Under the pieces are notes generated by a model. It did not search any database. It was not told the origin of the DNA and saw nothing but the letters and a program-made list of their open reading frames with translations. This document shows, piece after piece, positions 33,584 to 41,776 of a stretch of 64,000 nt of DNA. The position numbers and the translations under genes are program-made. Every line of letters starts with the position of its first letter. The stretch's first letter is position 1. This DNA is from Levilactobacillus cerevisiae (GTDB taxonomy: Bacteria > Bacillota > Bacilli > Lactobacillales > Lactobacillaceae): assembly GCF_003946245.1 (NCBI RefSeq), contig NZ_RHNN01000002.1, positions 1 through 64,000 on the forward strand, read 5' to 3'.

Positions 33584-34519
33584 ATGACGCAAGTACAGGC
33601 AATCGATGTGCAACACTTAACGAAAAAATTTGACCAAAAACTGGTCGTGGATGACGTTTCCTTCACCGTCAAGCAAGGGGAAGTCTTCGGCTTGCTGGGA
33701 CCAAACGGCGCGGGGAAGACCACCATTCTGCGGATGATGACCACACTCCTAAAGGCCACGCAGGGCAGCGTCCAGATCTTTGGTCACGATACCGTTAAGG
33801 AAGGGCGGGTGGCCCGCTCACTGTTCGGCCTGACAGGGCAGTACGCCTCGGTCGACGAGGATATTTCAGCGCGGGAAAACTTAATGATCTTCTCGCGACT
33901 GAATGGCTTGTCCCGCACGGCTGCCAAAGCGCGGACGACGGAATTGCTAGAGACATTTTCACTGGTTGAGTCAGCCGACAAGTCGCTGAAGAACTTTTCT
34001 GGCGGGATGCGGCGCCGTTTGGATTTGGCAGTTAGTTTAATCACGCGACCGGCACTGATTTTTCTGGACGAGCCGACCACCGGCTTGGATCCCCGGACGC
34101 GGACGCAGATGTGGGCCACCATTCGGGACTTGGTGGCGCAGGGGTCGACGATTGTCTTAACCACGCAATATCTGGACGAGGCAGATCAGCTGGCCGACCG
34201 GGTCGCCGTGATTGACCACGGCAAGTTGGTTAAGATTGGGACGCCCACGGAATTGAAACAGCAGGTGGGCGGCACGACCTTGCAGTTCACTGTCGCACAA
34301 CCGGCTGAGGTGAATCCGGCAATAAAGTTGTTGGCCGACCGCTTACATGCCGCCGTCCAGCACAGTGGTCAGCGGGTGAGTGCACGGCTGACTGCGGCCA
34401 CGCAACTCGCCCCCGTGCTGACCGCGCTGCAGCAGGCGCAAATTAGCGTCAGCCATTTAACGGTTCAGGAGCCGTCGCTCGATGACGTCTTCATGGATCT
34501 CACCGTTGGCAAAAATTAG
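33584..34519 (+). CDS. ABC transporter ATP-binding protein (DrrA-like)
   Basis: 311 residues from ATG 33584 (AGAGGG 8 nt upstream; ATG 33578 is too close). Walker A GPNGAGKT (39-46), signature FSGGM (138-142), Walker B ALIFLDEP (157-164), H-loop region LTTQYLDEAD. The C-terminal extension (about 215-311) with DDVFMDLT is typical of DrrA-type drug-resistance ATPases. It energises the ABC-2 permease encoded 17 bp downstream. Under MarR control. Confidence 0.93.
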   Translation: MTQVQAIDVQHLTKKFDQKLVVDDVSFTVKQGEVFGLLGPNGAGKTTILRMMTTLLKATQGSVQIFGHDTVKEGRVARSLFGLTGQYASVDEDISARENLMIFSRLNGLSRTAAKARTTELLETFSLVESADKSLKNFSGGMRRRLDLAVSLITRPALIFLDEPTTGLDPRTRTQMWATIRDLVAQGSTIVLTTQYLDEADQLADRVAVIDHGKLVKIGTPTELKQQVGGTTLQFTVAQPAEVNPAIKLLADRLHAAVQHSGQRVSARLTAATQLAPVLTALQQAQISVSHLTVQEPSLDDVFMDLTVGKN

Positions 34520-34536
34520 AGAGGAAGTTAACGCTT

Positions 34537-35313
34537 ATGGATATCCAAACGCATCGCGGGAACGTGGTCATGAACACGGCGACCATGGCCTACCGTAATT
34601 TACTCAAAACAGTGCACAATCCAGACAGATTTATGGACGTTCTGGTCCAACCCATCCTATTCATGGTGATGTTCGGCTACTTGTTTGGCGGCGCCATCGC
34701 GGGTGGCGTGCAGGCCTACCTGCCGACCATCGTGCCGGGAATTCTGATTCAGACGATGCTGTCGGCGGCTTCCGGGTCGGGTTCACAGATTAGAGAGGAC
34801 TTGGACTCCGGCGTCTTCGACCGTTTTAAATCGCTGCCGATGGCTCACATTGCGCCGTTGGCGGGACAGCTCTTCGCTGATAGCTTGCGGCTATTGATTG
34901 CGACAATCACTTCGCTGGCCACCGGTTACGTGATGGGCTGGCGACCGGCCGCTGGCTTCGGCTGGGTCGTGATTAGTGGGTTGCTCGCCATCTTCACCGG
35001 ATGGGCACTCTCCTGGATCTTTGCCCTGCTGGGGTTGCTGGCGAAAAACGCGACAACGGTTCAGAGCTTTTCCATGATTACGATGCTGGTCCTGTCGTTC
35101 GTGTCCAACGCATTCATTCCCATCAAGTCCTTGGCAAAGCCAATGCAGGTCGTTGCCAACTTGAACCCCGTCACCCACGTGATCACGGCCATCCGGCAGA
35201 TGTTGGCGACGGGCAGTTGGACGTCCGAGGCCGTGTTGGTGCTGGTCTTTGGCACTGGAATTGTTTTGATCTTCGCGCCGCTGACGGTTTGGGCTTATAA
35301 CCGGAATAATTAA
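34537..35313 (+). CDS. ABC-2 type permease (DrrB-like)
   Basis: 258 residues with six membrane segments: N-terminal amphipathic NTATMAYRNLLKT, then PILFMVMFGYLFGGAI, and the ABC-2 signature region around SGVFDRFKSLPMAHIAPLAGQLFADSLR. The C-terminal AFIPIKSLAKPMQVVANLNPVTHVITAIRQ is also typical of the family. With the DrrA-like ATPase it forms an exporter for a hydrophobic drug or lipid. GAGAGGAAG precedes the ATG. The terminator at 35336 ends the operon. Confidence 0.92.
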   Translation: MDIQTHRGNVVMNTATMAYRNLLKTVHNPDRFMDVLVQPILFMVMFGYLFGGAIAGGVQAYLPTIVPGILIQTMLSAASGSGSQIREDLDSGVFDRFKSLPMAHIAPLAGQLFADSLRLLIATITSLATGYVMGWRPAAGFGWVVISGLLAIFTGWALSWIFALLGLLAKNATTVQSFSMITMLVLSFVSNAFIPIKSLAKPMQVVANLNPVTHVITAIRQMLATGSWTSEAVLVLVFGTGIVLIFAPLTVWAYNRNN

Positions 35314-35335
35314 TGAAAATACATGACAAAAAGAC

Positions 35336-35374
35336 GGTTCATTCCTGGTACAATAGGAACTGAACCATTTTTTT
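35336..35374 (+). terminator. terminator of the ABC exporter operon
   Basis: GGTTCA-TTCCT pairs with AGGAA-TGAACC, followed by TTTTTTT. Confidence 0.85.
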
Positions 35375-35418
35375 GCCGTCCAATCAGGAAATGAAAATCA
35401 AAAGGGGTAGACGAAACT

Positions 35419-36909
35419 ATGGATATTGATCAAGGAATCTTAAACGCTGTCGAGCAAGCAGCACAGGGGGCTCCCAGCGTCCGGGCAAGTAAGCACACCT
35501 ACACGGAGAAGCAAATTAATGCCGAACTGACACGGGTGATTGGGTTTGCCACAGATTCGACGGTATTGGCGAAAGCTCAGTTTGACTCTGAGGGCTTAAA
35601 CGACTTTGCCCAAAGTCTCGTGATTTTGCAGATGCGGGTCTTTCACCGCAATCTGAAACAACTGACGGCGGAGTCCTTGGCTGATGTGGTGCTTGTTGGT
35701 TTTGCGGCGATTATCAAAGACGCAAATCTACTGACGGGCATGGTTCAAATCGTGCATTTATTCGCCGACTATCTGGAAGAACGGGGCCTGGCCCAATTTG
35801 GTTTGACCGCTAAATTTGATGCAGTCATTGAACAACGCCGTCCGGACATTGCCGCGGCGGCTTGGGAAGCGGAGCCGGTATTGGGAAAGCCAGAACTCTT
35901 TTCAAATGCCCCGCTGACGCTAGCCCCTTTCGAGGTGACCAACATGTTTGCCCAGACTGAAGTCGGTGATGTCGATTTCAATGACTTCTTAGACCAGATA
36001 GCAAGACGGCGCAATCCCGGGCAATTGCGCTTGGCTGAAGGTTTATTCGTGACGGATCACCCCATTTACTATTCCTTGTTGGGCTGGGCAGAGCGCCTGG
36101 CTCATGGGTCAGTCAACTTTCCCGAGGAGCAAGTTGACATTTACGTGGGCGCCCTCTGGGCATTTGCGAAGGGCCTAACTACGGCGGGACTCATTGACTT
36201 GGCAAAGGTGGTTCACTGGTATTTGAAATTCTGCTTGGACCACGAACTCATTCAAGCGCGCGAGTATGCTAAGTTGCTGAAGTTCAGTAATCGCGGGATT
36301 GTGAGAGCCGTTGCGATTGGACCACTCACACCTGACAACATGGACTTGTTTCCACAGTGGCATGAAGAAGGCGTGGCCTTGGCTGATAAAATTTTTACCA
36401 AGCCCAATTACACCATTGATGCGGTCAAGGCGGAGAAAATTCTGGGTCAGTTGCATTTACAACCCGTTGCCACGTTGATGGATCCAACGATAAAATTAGT
36501 CCTAAAAAAGCCGCTGTCGGAGGACCAAATCATGATGGAACGGCTCCGGGCACGGGACTGGGCCGCTGATACGTCAAAATTACTTGGCAACGCGCTGTCC
36601 GCGGAAGACCGTTTGATTTACGAGTTAGCCATTTCCAATATTCACCGCTATATGACGGGCGACTTAAACCGGCAAGTCAAGCAGTGGTCTGGCGACAGCT
36701 TGGAAGCGGCCATGATTCACCTGTTTCAAACGGAGGACGGGTTTGACCGCAAGCCGGCCTTCCTGCGGTATTTCCAGCTCTATCTGGGCCGTCTCCACGA
36801 TGAAGGCGTGATTAAAAGTTGGCCTGCGCTACACAAGGGTCTAGATAGAGCCATGTATGAATATATTTGTTGTAGCACGGTGCGGTTGCTGGCTGAATCC
36901 GCGCGTTAA
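35419..36909 (+). CDS. unrecognised ~500-residue cytosolic protein, paralogue of 43651
   Basis: 496 residues, no signal peptide or membrane helix, mostly helical. It shares an end-to-end layout with the protein at 43651-45147: MTAESLAE/LTAESLAD near residue 95, (D/N)DMFAQ...DFNEFL/VDFNDFL near 190, LKFCLD...LLK(A/F)SNRG(V/I)(I/V)R near 290, ADAIFTKPNYTID/ADKIFTKPNYTID near 340, and W-(S/T)-x-DSL-x-A-A at the C terminus followed by LFQT and FLRYFQ. No catalytic signature was recognised. The two copies flank the XrtG cluster. AGGGGTAG precedes the ATG. Confidence 0.75.
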   Translation: MDIDQGILNAVEQAAQGAPSVRASKHTYTEKQINAELTRVIGFATDSTVLAKAQFDSEGLNDFAQSLVILQMRVFHRNLKQLTAESLADVVLVGFAAIIKDANLLTGMVQIVHLFADYLEERGLAQFGLTAKFDAVIEQRRPDIAAAAWEAEPVLGKPELFSNAPLTLAPFEVTNMFAQTEVGDVDFNDFLDQIARRRNPGQLRLAEGLFVTDHPIYYSLLGWAERLAHGSVNFPEEQVDIYVGALWAFAKGLTTAGLIDLAKVVHWYLKFCLDHELIQAREYAKLLKFSNRGIVRAVAIGPLTPDNMDLFPQWHEEGVALADKIFTKPNYTIDAVKAEKILGQLHLQPVATLMDPTIKLVLKKPLSEDQIMMERLRARDWAADTSKLLGNALSAEDRLIYELAISNIHRYMTGDLNRQVKQWSGDSLEAAMIHLFQTEDGFDRKPAFLRYFQLYLGRLHDEGVIKSWPALHKGLDRAMYEYICCSTVRLLAESAR

Positions 36910-36929
36910 TGGCGGATGACTTGGAATTG

Positions 36930-37117
36930 CCACCTGCGGCTGCCAGAGATTCCGGCTGCTATGGGGACCGCCTGCGGCCTGGGGAGCGGTCCTCCGGCTC
37001 GGTTTGAAGCCTGCCAAAGGTCGTCAGTCTCCAAACGCGTCCCACGACGTAACCTGAGAAGAACACTCAGCTAACGTCGTCGCCACAGCTGCCTCCACCT
37101 CTGGCCTCCTCCGGTTA
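36930..37117 (-). repeat. structured intergenic repeat, copy 4
   Basis: Closing stem CCAGAG (36943-36948) with CTCTGG (37099-37104). Inner hairpin GTTTGAAG (37002-37009) with CTCCAAAC (37029-37036). Another hairpin is CTGAG/CTCAG near 37050-37070. Read on the minus strand it matches copy 9 (55466) along its length: GGAGGAGG, GGGACGCGTTTG, GAGCCGGAGGACCGC and CAGCCGGAATCTCTGGCAGCC. Confidence 0.88.
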
Positions 37118-37438
37118 GGAGTGTTCTTTAAGATGACATTGCCGTGACAACCGCTGGACTGGCAACGTTTGGCTACCATGGTTTGATACAGCCTAAATTT
37201 GGTAAACGGTAGGCCAGCTGGTTTAGACCGTGCCGTCAATATCCAGTGTTATATCCTTACTATGTAGCGGGCTATACCAACAATTTAACCTTTAACCTTT
37301 TTAGTTGCCAATTAGACCTGCTTAAAAGATCCGCGGAATTTTCAGACGTCATCGCTCAGCTAAATCATTTTTCATGAGTACGCGGTGGACCCGCAAATCT
37401 GATATAGTAGTAGCAAGGCTACGAAAGGAGATCAGCCA

Positions 37439-38248
37439 ATGGACTGGGAAACACTGTTTCAATCTCAGATTCTCAATCGGGGATACGATTACTATCAACG
37501 CGGCTTGGTTAGTCAATTTAAGCAAACACCTACCCGCATCACCGGCGTGGTCACGGGCTCCACGACGTACCAGGTCAGCATAGAAATCAGCGGTGGTCGT
37601 TTCGTGCAGGGCGATTGTACCTGTCCCTACGCCGCGGAGGGTAAGTATTGCAAACACATGGCGGCGGTTTTATTCACCTGGGAGTCAGCGGCCGACGACA
37701 CCGACCAGCCAACCGGCAAAGCAACGTCGACGGTCAGTACGCTGGTGGCAAATGCGAGTGACCAACAGGTGCGCGACTTTTTGACGCGAGTCCTGACGGC
37801 TGACGGTCGGTTGGCCCAGCAGTTTAAAACCATGGTCAGTCCGGCTGCCAGCAAGGAGGCTTTGCTGGAGTACCGCTTGCTCATCACCAGCCTGTTCCAA
37901 TCACACATGGACCGCTCTGGCTTCATTGATTATCGCGCGGCAAGGGCCTTTGGCAATGATGTGGCGGACTTTATGCAAGGGGACGTCCAGAAGATGATCA
38001 TCGACCAACGCTTGGGGCTGGCCTTTGACGTGGTGGCGGTCGTGGCTGAGCGGGTAACCAATTTAGACATCGACGATTCCGATGGCGAAACGATGATCAT
38101 CGTGCAAGAGTGTGTGGATGCCTGGGAACAAATCGTCCAGCAAGCCGACCTGACCTTGCGTCGCCAAATGTTCCAATGGTTACGGCACAGGCTAGTGACA
38201 ACATCACAATTGATGGTAAGTTTTCGGATTGGGATAACGCGAATTTAA
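37439..38248 (+). pseudogene. SWIM zinc-finger protein, truncated and fused to surface-protein DNA
   Basis: Begins with AAAGGAG and ATG. Residues about 10-80 hold the SWIM finger: GCxCPxxxxxxxYCKHM-type, seen as GDCTCPYAAEGKYCKHMAAVLFTW. Residues 100-245 match the helical region of the 23377 protein up to F-Q-W-L (near 38185). There the homology stops and the frame runs into the DNA that encodes the XrtG-type surface protein, ending after about 20 unrelated residues. Family proteins are normally twice this length, so this is a truncated gene. The junction coincides with a visible change in base composition. Confidence 0.82.
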
Positions 38249-39327
38249 CGACTGGCAATAATGAAGCGACATTTGCTATGGAGAGTAATGGCAAGTACGT
38301 TGACGTTTACGTGAACATGAAATACGGTCAGGTACCTGGTTATGGGGATTACATTTTTACCATTAACAATAAGACCTATCATGTTTGGTCTGGTAATATT
38401 CCGAGCACGGTGGCCAAAGGGGATATCAAACCTATTACGTTTAGTGGTGGGACCTATAATACTGGGGACCAATATGGGACAGTCGCTAAGGGGTATATCA
38501 CTAACGATGGGACGCATAGTATTGCTGAATTCCGGGTTGACCTGAGTATGTTTGGCCTCACTAGTTCTGACAACGGTGAAAAAGTATCAATGACTAACCC
38601 TAACGTTGGGGGAACAGCTACTACGACGGTTGACGATTTGAGCAACAAGGACGTTAGCGCTGATGTCACGGCGACGTCCGGTGTGATCAATGGGAAGGCT
38701 GAGTCCAGTTCCAAGGACACGACGACTACCGATAACAATGCCAATAACGATAATGATAATTTGAATATTAAGATTGACGGCAAGTATGAAGACTGGAAAA
38801 ACGTCACGTTGACTGAGGGCTATGGTGGATACACAGCAATGGTGAGTGACGGTGACAAGGTCTATGTTTTCGCCAAGATGAAGTATGGCCAGGTTCCCAA
38901 AGTCGGCTACAAGTTTGAGTTCAATGGCAAACAGATTTGGGCTTGGGCTACTGACATTCCAGATACCATCGTTAAGAATGGTGAGGCAACCGAGGTTAAC
39001 TTCTATGCCGGTAATACGGAACAGGATTACAATGCTAATGCTGACTATGGTAAGGTCGGCGTGGGTTATGTGTCGAGCGATAGTGAGGGTCATAGCATTA
39101 TCGAATTTGAAATTGACACCGGTAAGCTAAAGCTCTCAAGCATGACTGGACAAACCATTACCATGAATAATGCTAGTATTGGGAACGAAAAGGTCACCGT
39201 TGCCGGTGGGTCCACGGGTCCCTACGTGATCGCCGGAATCGGCGTGCTCATCGCGGGCTTCGGTTACTGGCGACTCCGCAAGTCGGGTAAACTGAAACGC
39301 CGGCAGGACCAGATGTCAGGTAAGTGA
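38176..39327 (+). pseudogene. XrtG-type surface protein (Firmicu-CTERM) that lost its signal peptide
   Basis: From ATG 38176 the frame reads MVTAQASDNITIDGKFSDWD: TAQA-SD looks like the end of a signal peptide and cleavage site, but the hydrophobic part is missing because upstream DNA now belongs to the SWIM gene. Two related carbohydrate-binding-like (CBM9/DOMON-type) repeats follow (IDGKFSDWDN... and IDGKYEDWKN...), separated by a Ser/Thr/Asp/Asn linker. The C-terminal tripartite sorting signal is a Gly-rich lead, one hydrophobic helix (YVIAGIGVLIAGFGYW), and a basic tail. There is no ribosome-binding site. The gene lies 57 bp upstream of xrtG, the usual target position. Confidence 0.78.
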
Positions 39328-39384
39328 GCAAGGTGTCGCTGTGACCGCATTCGTTTGACAAGTTAACTAATAGGACTGGTATTG

Positions 39385-39984
39385 ATGAGAGTAAGTATTC
39401 TACTGGGAATCGTGGTGTGGCTGTATATCCTATCAGTGTTAAAACGAGCTCGGCTATCCGCCTATTATTTTATTGCGGGGAGTGCCGGACTCTTCTTTAT
39501 CCTGACAGCGATTAGCCGGCCGTATTGGGTCTGGTTCTTCACCCACGCAGTCATTCACGGGGTCGCCTTATTCAATGATGTGACGCAATGGTGCACCATT
39601 ATGTACAAGATGGGACTCGTTTACATCTCAAACTCCGGCAACTCCGTCATCATGTCGATTGACTACGAATGTTCTGGCATCATTGAAACCTGTGCGTTCG
39701 TGGCGCTGGTGGCGTTCTTCCCGATGTACAAGCGGCGTGAAAAGGTGTTCTACTCAGTATTTGGCCTACTGTACATCTTTGCCATTAACGTGTTGCGCCT
39801 GTGCGTGGTGATTACCTTCGTCCACTTTGGCGGCGGGGAGACCTTCTTCCTGGCCCATTCCATCCTGGGCCGCCTCATCTTTTACGGCCTGATTATTGCC
39901 CTGTACTACAACGTCTTTACCTATTCTCAGTTGGCGCAAGGACTGTATCGGGAATTTATCGATTGGAGGCACGATAAACTGTGA
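39385..39984 (+). CDS. xrtG: exosortase family protein XrtG
   Basis: 199 residues from ATG 39385. A polytopic membrane protein of the Gram-positive exosortase/archaeosortase family (XrtG, TIGR03110). The three invariant residues are present: Cys96 in DYECSGIIE, Arg138 in INVLRL, His158 in LAHSILGR. It is expected to cleave a C-terminal tripartite signal on a surface protein at the membrane, probably attaching it to a lipid or glycan carrier. It overlaps the glycosyltransferase gene by 4 nt and heads a four-gene operon (39385-43400). Its obvious target, immediately upstream, is broken. Confidence 0.92.
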   Translation: MRVSILLGIVVWLYILSVLKRARLSAYYFIAGSAGLFFILTAISRPYWVWFFTHAVIHGVALFNDVTQWCTIMYKMGLVYISNSGNSVIMSIDYECSGIIETCAFVALVAFFPMYKRREKVFYSVFGLLYIFAINVLRLCVVITFVHFGGGETFFLAHSILGRLIFYGLIIALYYNVFTYSQLAQGLYREFIDWRHDKL

Positions 39985-41348
39985 TGTACTGGATCAATCT
40001 AGCACTGACCAGAATGGGATTCTGGATTACGTGGGCGCTGATACCGATTATCGTGGAAATTATTCCCGCAATCGTTTCCACGATAAAATTAATGCGCCTG
40101 CACCTCCACCAGCCCAAACTAGTGCCACCCGGAAAATGGCCATGGGTCACGATTATCGTGCCCGTTTACAATTCCGAGGACACCTTATTTGAGTGTATCC
40201 GCTCCATCAATGAACAAACGTATCCCAAGAGTGCCATGCAGGTAATCCTGGCCAATAACCAGAGTACCGACGACAGCTTCGGCGCCTACGCCAAGGCCCA
40301 GAACACGTTTCCCGAATTAATCCTGCGCTACGTCAACACGGATAAGGGAAAGGCGCGGGCCCTGAACACCGCCATCTACGAGAGCATCGGCATCTACGTC
40401 ATCAACATCGATAGCGATGGTCTCCTGGAAAAGAATGCCGTCAAGAACATGGTGCTTCAATTTGAAAATGACACCAGCATCGCCGCTATGACCGGGGCCA
40501 TCCTGCCGAAGTGGCAAATGGTCCAGAACGTCAAGGGCCTTTGGCACAAGATGCTGGCGAAAAATGAATACTACGAGTACGCGCAGGCGTTTCTCTCCGG
40601 CCGAACGATTGAGTCCTCGCGGGATCAGTTGTTTACCATGTCGGGGGCCTTCTCCGCGTTTCGCCGGGAAGTCTTGATGGAAACCTTCCTCTACGACATT
40701 GACAGTATTGGGGAGGACACCGATATGACCTTTCAGATTCGGACGCGGCTGGGCAAAAAGGTGGTCATCTGTGCCGACGCCATTTTCTACGTCGAGCCCA
40801 TCTCCGGCTTCTCTGAGCTCTACACCCAGCGGCAGCGTTGGCAACGGGGGGAGTTGGAGGTCACCGAGAACTACATGGCCCAGTCGTCCAGTCTGAAACG
40901 CTTCTTCAACAATTTCTTGGTTCGGCGGATGATGATTGATCACACGTTTGTCTTTCCCCGAATGATTTGGACTTTCGCCAGCATCGTGTTGATTGCCTTC
41001 GGGTATTCCACGTTGGTGGTGGGGATGTCCTACCTGTTAATCTATTCACTCTACGTGTTCGTGGCGCTGATCAACTTTGCCAGTGTCGCGATCCTGTTGC
41101 GCCAGTACCCCAGTGAGCAGCACTACTACCTGCATCTCTGGTGGGTGACGCTGACCCTGCCCATCTACCAGTTCGTCAACTCGTGGATTCGGCTGGTCGG
41201 CATCATTAACGCCATGACCACCCAGGCCACCTGGCGGATGCGCGGGATTTCTGAAGAATTTCACCGACTGACCGCCGTCCTCCGTGACGATGGTCATACG
41301 CTCCGCGAGCAGTATCGACGGAAACGGCAGCAGCGGAAAGGAAAATGA
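39981..41348 (+). CDS. XrtG-associated family 2 glycosyltransferase
   Basis: 455 residues, GTG start overlapping the xrtG stop, GGAGG 11 nt upstream. N-terminal membrane helix, then a GT2 catalytic domain (VTIIVPVYNSEDTLFECIRSI, NIDSDG as the D-x-D metal site, IGEDTDMTF, QRQRWQRGE as the Q-x-x-R-W motif) and two to three C-terminal membrane helices. The arrangement is that of processive polysaccharide synthases and of TIGR03111, the glycosyltransferase encoded with XrtG. It probably builds a glycan that decorates or anchors the sorted protein. Confidence 0.9.
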   Translation: MMYWINLALTRMGFWITWALIPIIVEIIPAIVSTIKLMRLHLHQPKLVPPGKWPWVTIIVPVYNSEDTLFECIRSINEQTYPKSAMQVILANNQSTDDSFGAYAKAQNTFPELILRYVNTDKGKARALNTAIYESIGIYVINIDSDGLLEKNAVKNMVLQFENDTSIAAMTGAILPKWQMVQNVKGLWHKMLAKNEYYEYAQAFLSGRTIESSRDQLFTMSGAFSAFRREVLMETFLYDIDSIGEDTDMTFQIRTRLGKKVVICADAIFYVEPISGFSELYTQRQRWQRGELEVTENYMAQSSSLKRFFNNFLVRRMMIDHTFVFPRMIWTFASIVLIAFGYSTLVVGMSYLLIYSLYVFVALINFASVAILLRQYPSEQHYYLHLWWVTLTLPIYQFVNSWIRLVGIINAMTTQATWRMRGISEEFHRLTAVLRDDGHTLREQYRRKRQQRKGK

Positions 41349-41776
41349 GTATGAAGCAACGATCCTATAAAATTAAATCATACGTGAACGCCAGTCACGC
41401 GGTCCGCTGGAAATCCGGGACCGGGAAGAAGCACAACCACACCTGGGAAATCGTCTGTGAACTGCACGTGTTTGAGGGGATGGTCTCCTTCTTTGACATC
41501 GAAAAATCCCTGGGCAAGGCCATCAACGCCTTATCCGGGCAATATTTAAACGACCTGCCAGAATTCAAGACGGTCAACCCCACCGTGGAAAATGTCACGG
41601 AATACCTGTTCAACGAAATTGACGGCATCCTGCGCCGGAGCAACGCGGTCCTCCTGCGCATCGAGGTCAGTGACTCGCCAACCCGGTCCTTCTGCATCGA
41701 CGTGACGGAACGTAAATTCCCAACCGAAGCGGAAGTCGCAGCCGAGGTGGCGAAGCAGGGGAATGGCGATGCGTAG
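41345..41776 (+). CDS. 6-pyruvoyl-tetrahydropterin-synthase-like protein of the XrtG cluster
   Basis: 143 residues. PTPS-type fold with zinc ligands His18 (NASHAVRW), His30 and His32 (KKHNHTWE), and NPTVENVTEYLF as the family's helix. This is the TIGR03112 variant found only beside XrtG. It overlaps the genes on both sides (4 nt upstream, 14 nt downstream). The reaction is unknown; the pterin-synthase active-site Cys is not evident near the usual place, so it may make a different product. Confidence 0.88.
   Translation: MSMKQRSYKIKSYVNASHAVRWKSGTGKKHNHTWEIVCELHVFEGMVSFFDIEKSLGKAINALSGQYLNDLPEFKTVNPTVENVTEYLFNEIDGILRRSNAVLLRIEVSDSPTRSFCIDVTERKFPTEAEVAAEVAKQGNGDA

Noticed and set aside
36930-37239. 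Minus-strand 71-codon ORF
   Set aside because: Overlaps structured repeat copy 4; no protein-like features.
40317-41297. Long antisense ORFs (up to 208 codons) opposite the XrtG-linked glycosyltransferase
   Set aside because: Shadows of a high-GC gene; no start signals and compositions typical of reverse frames.
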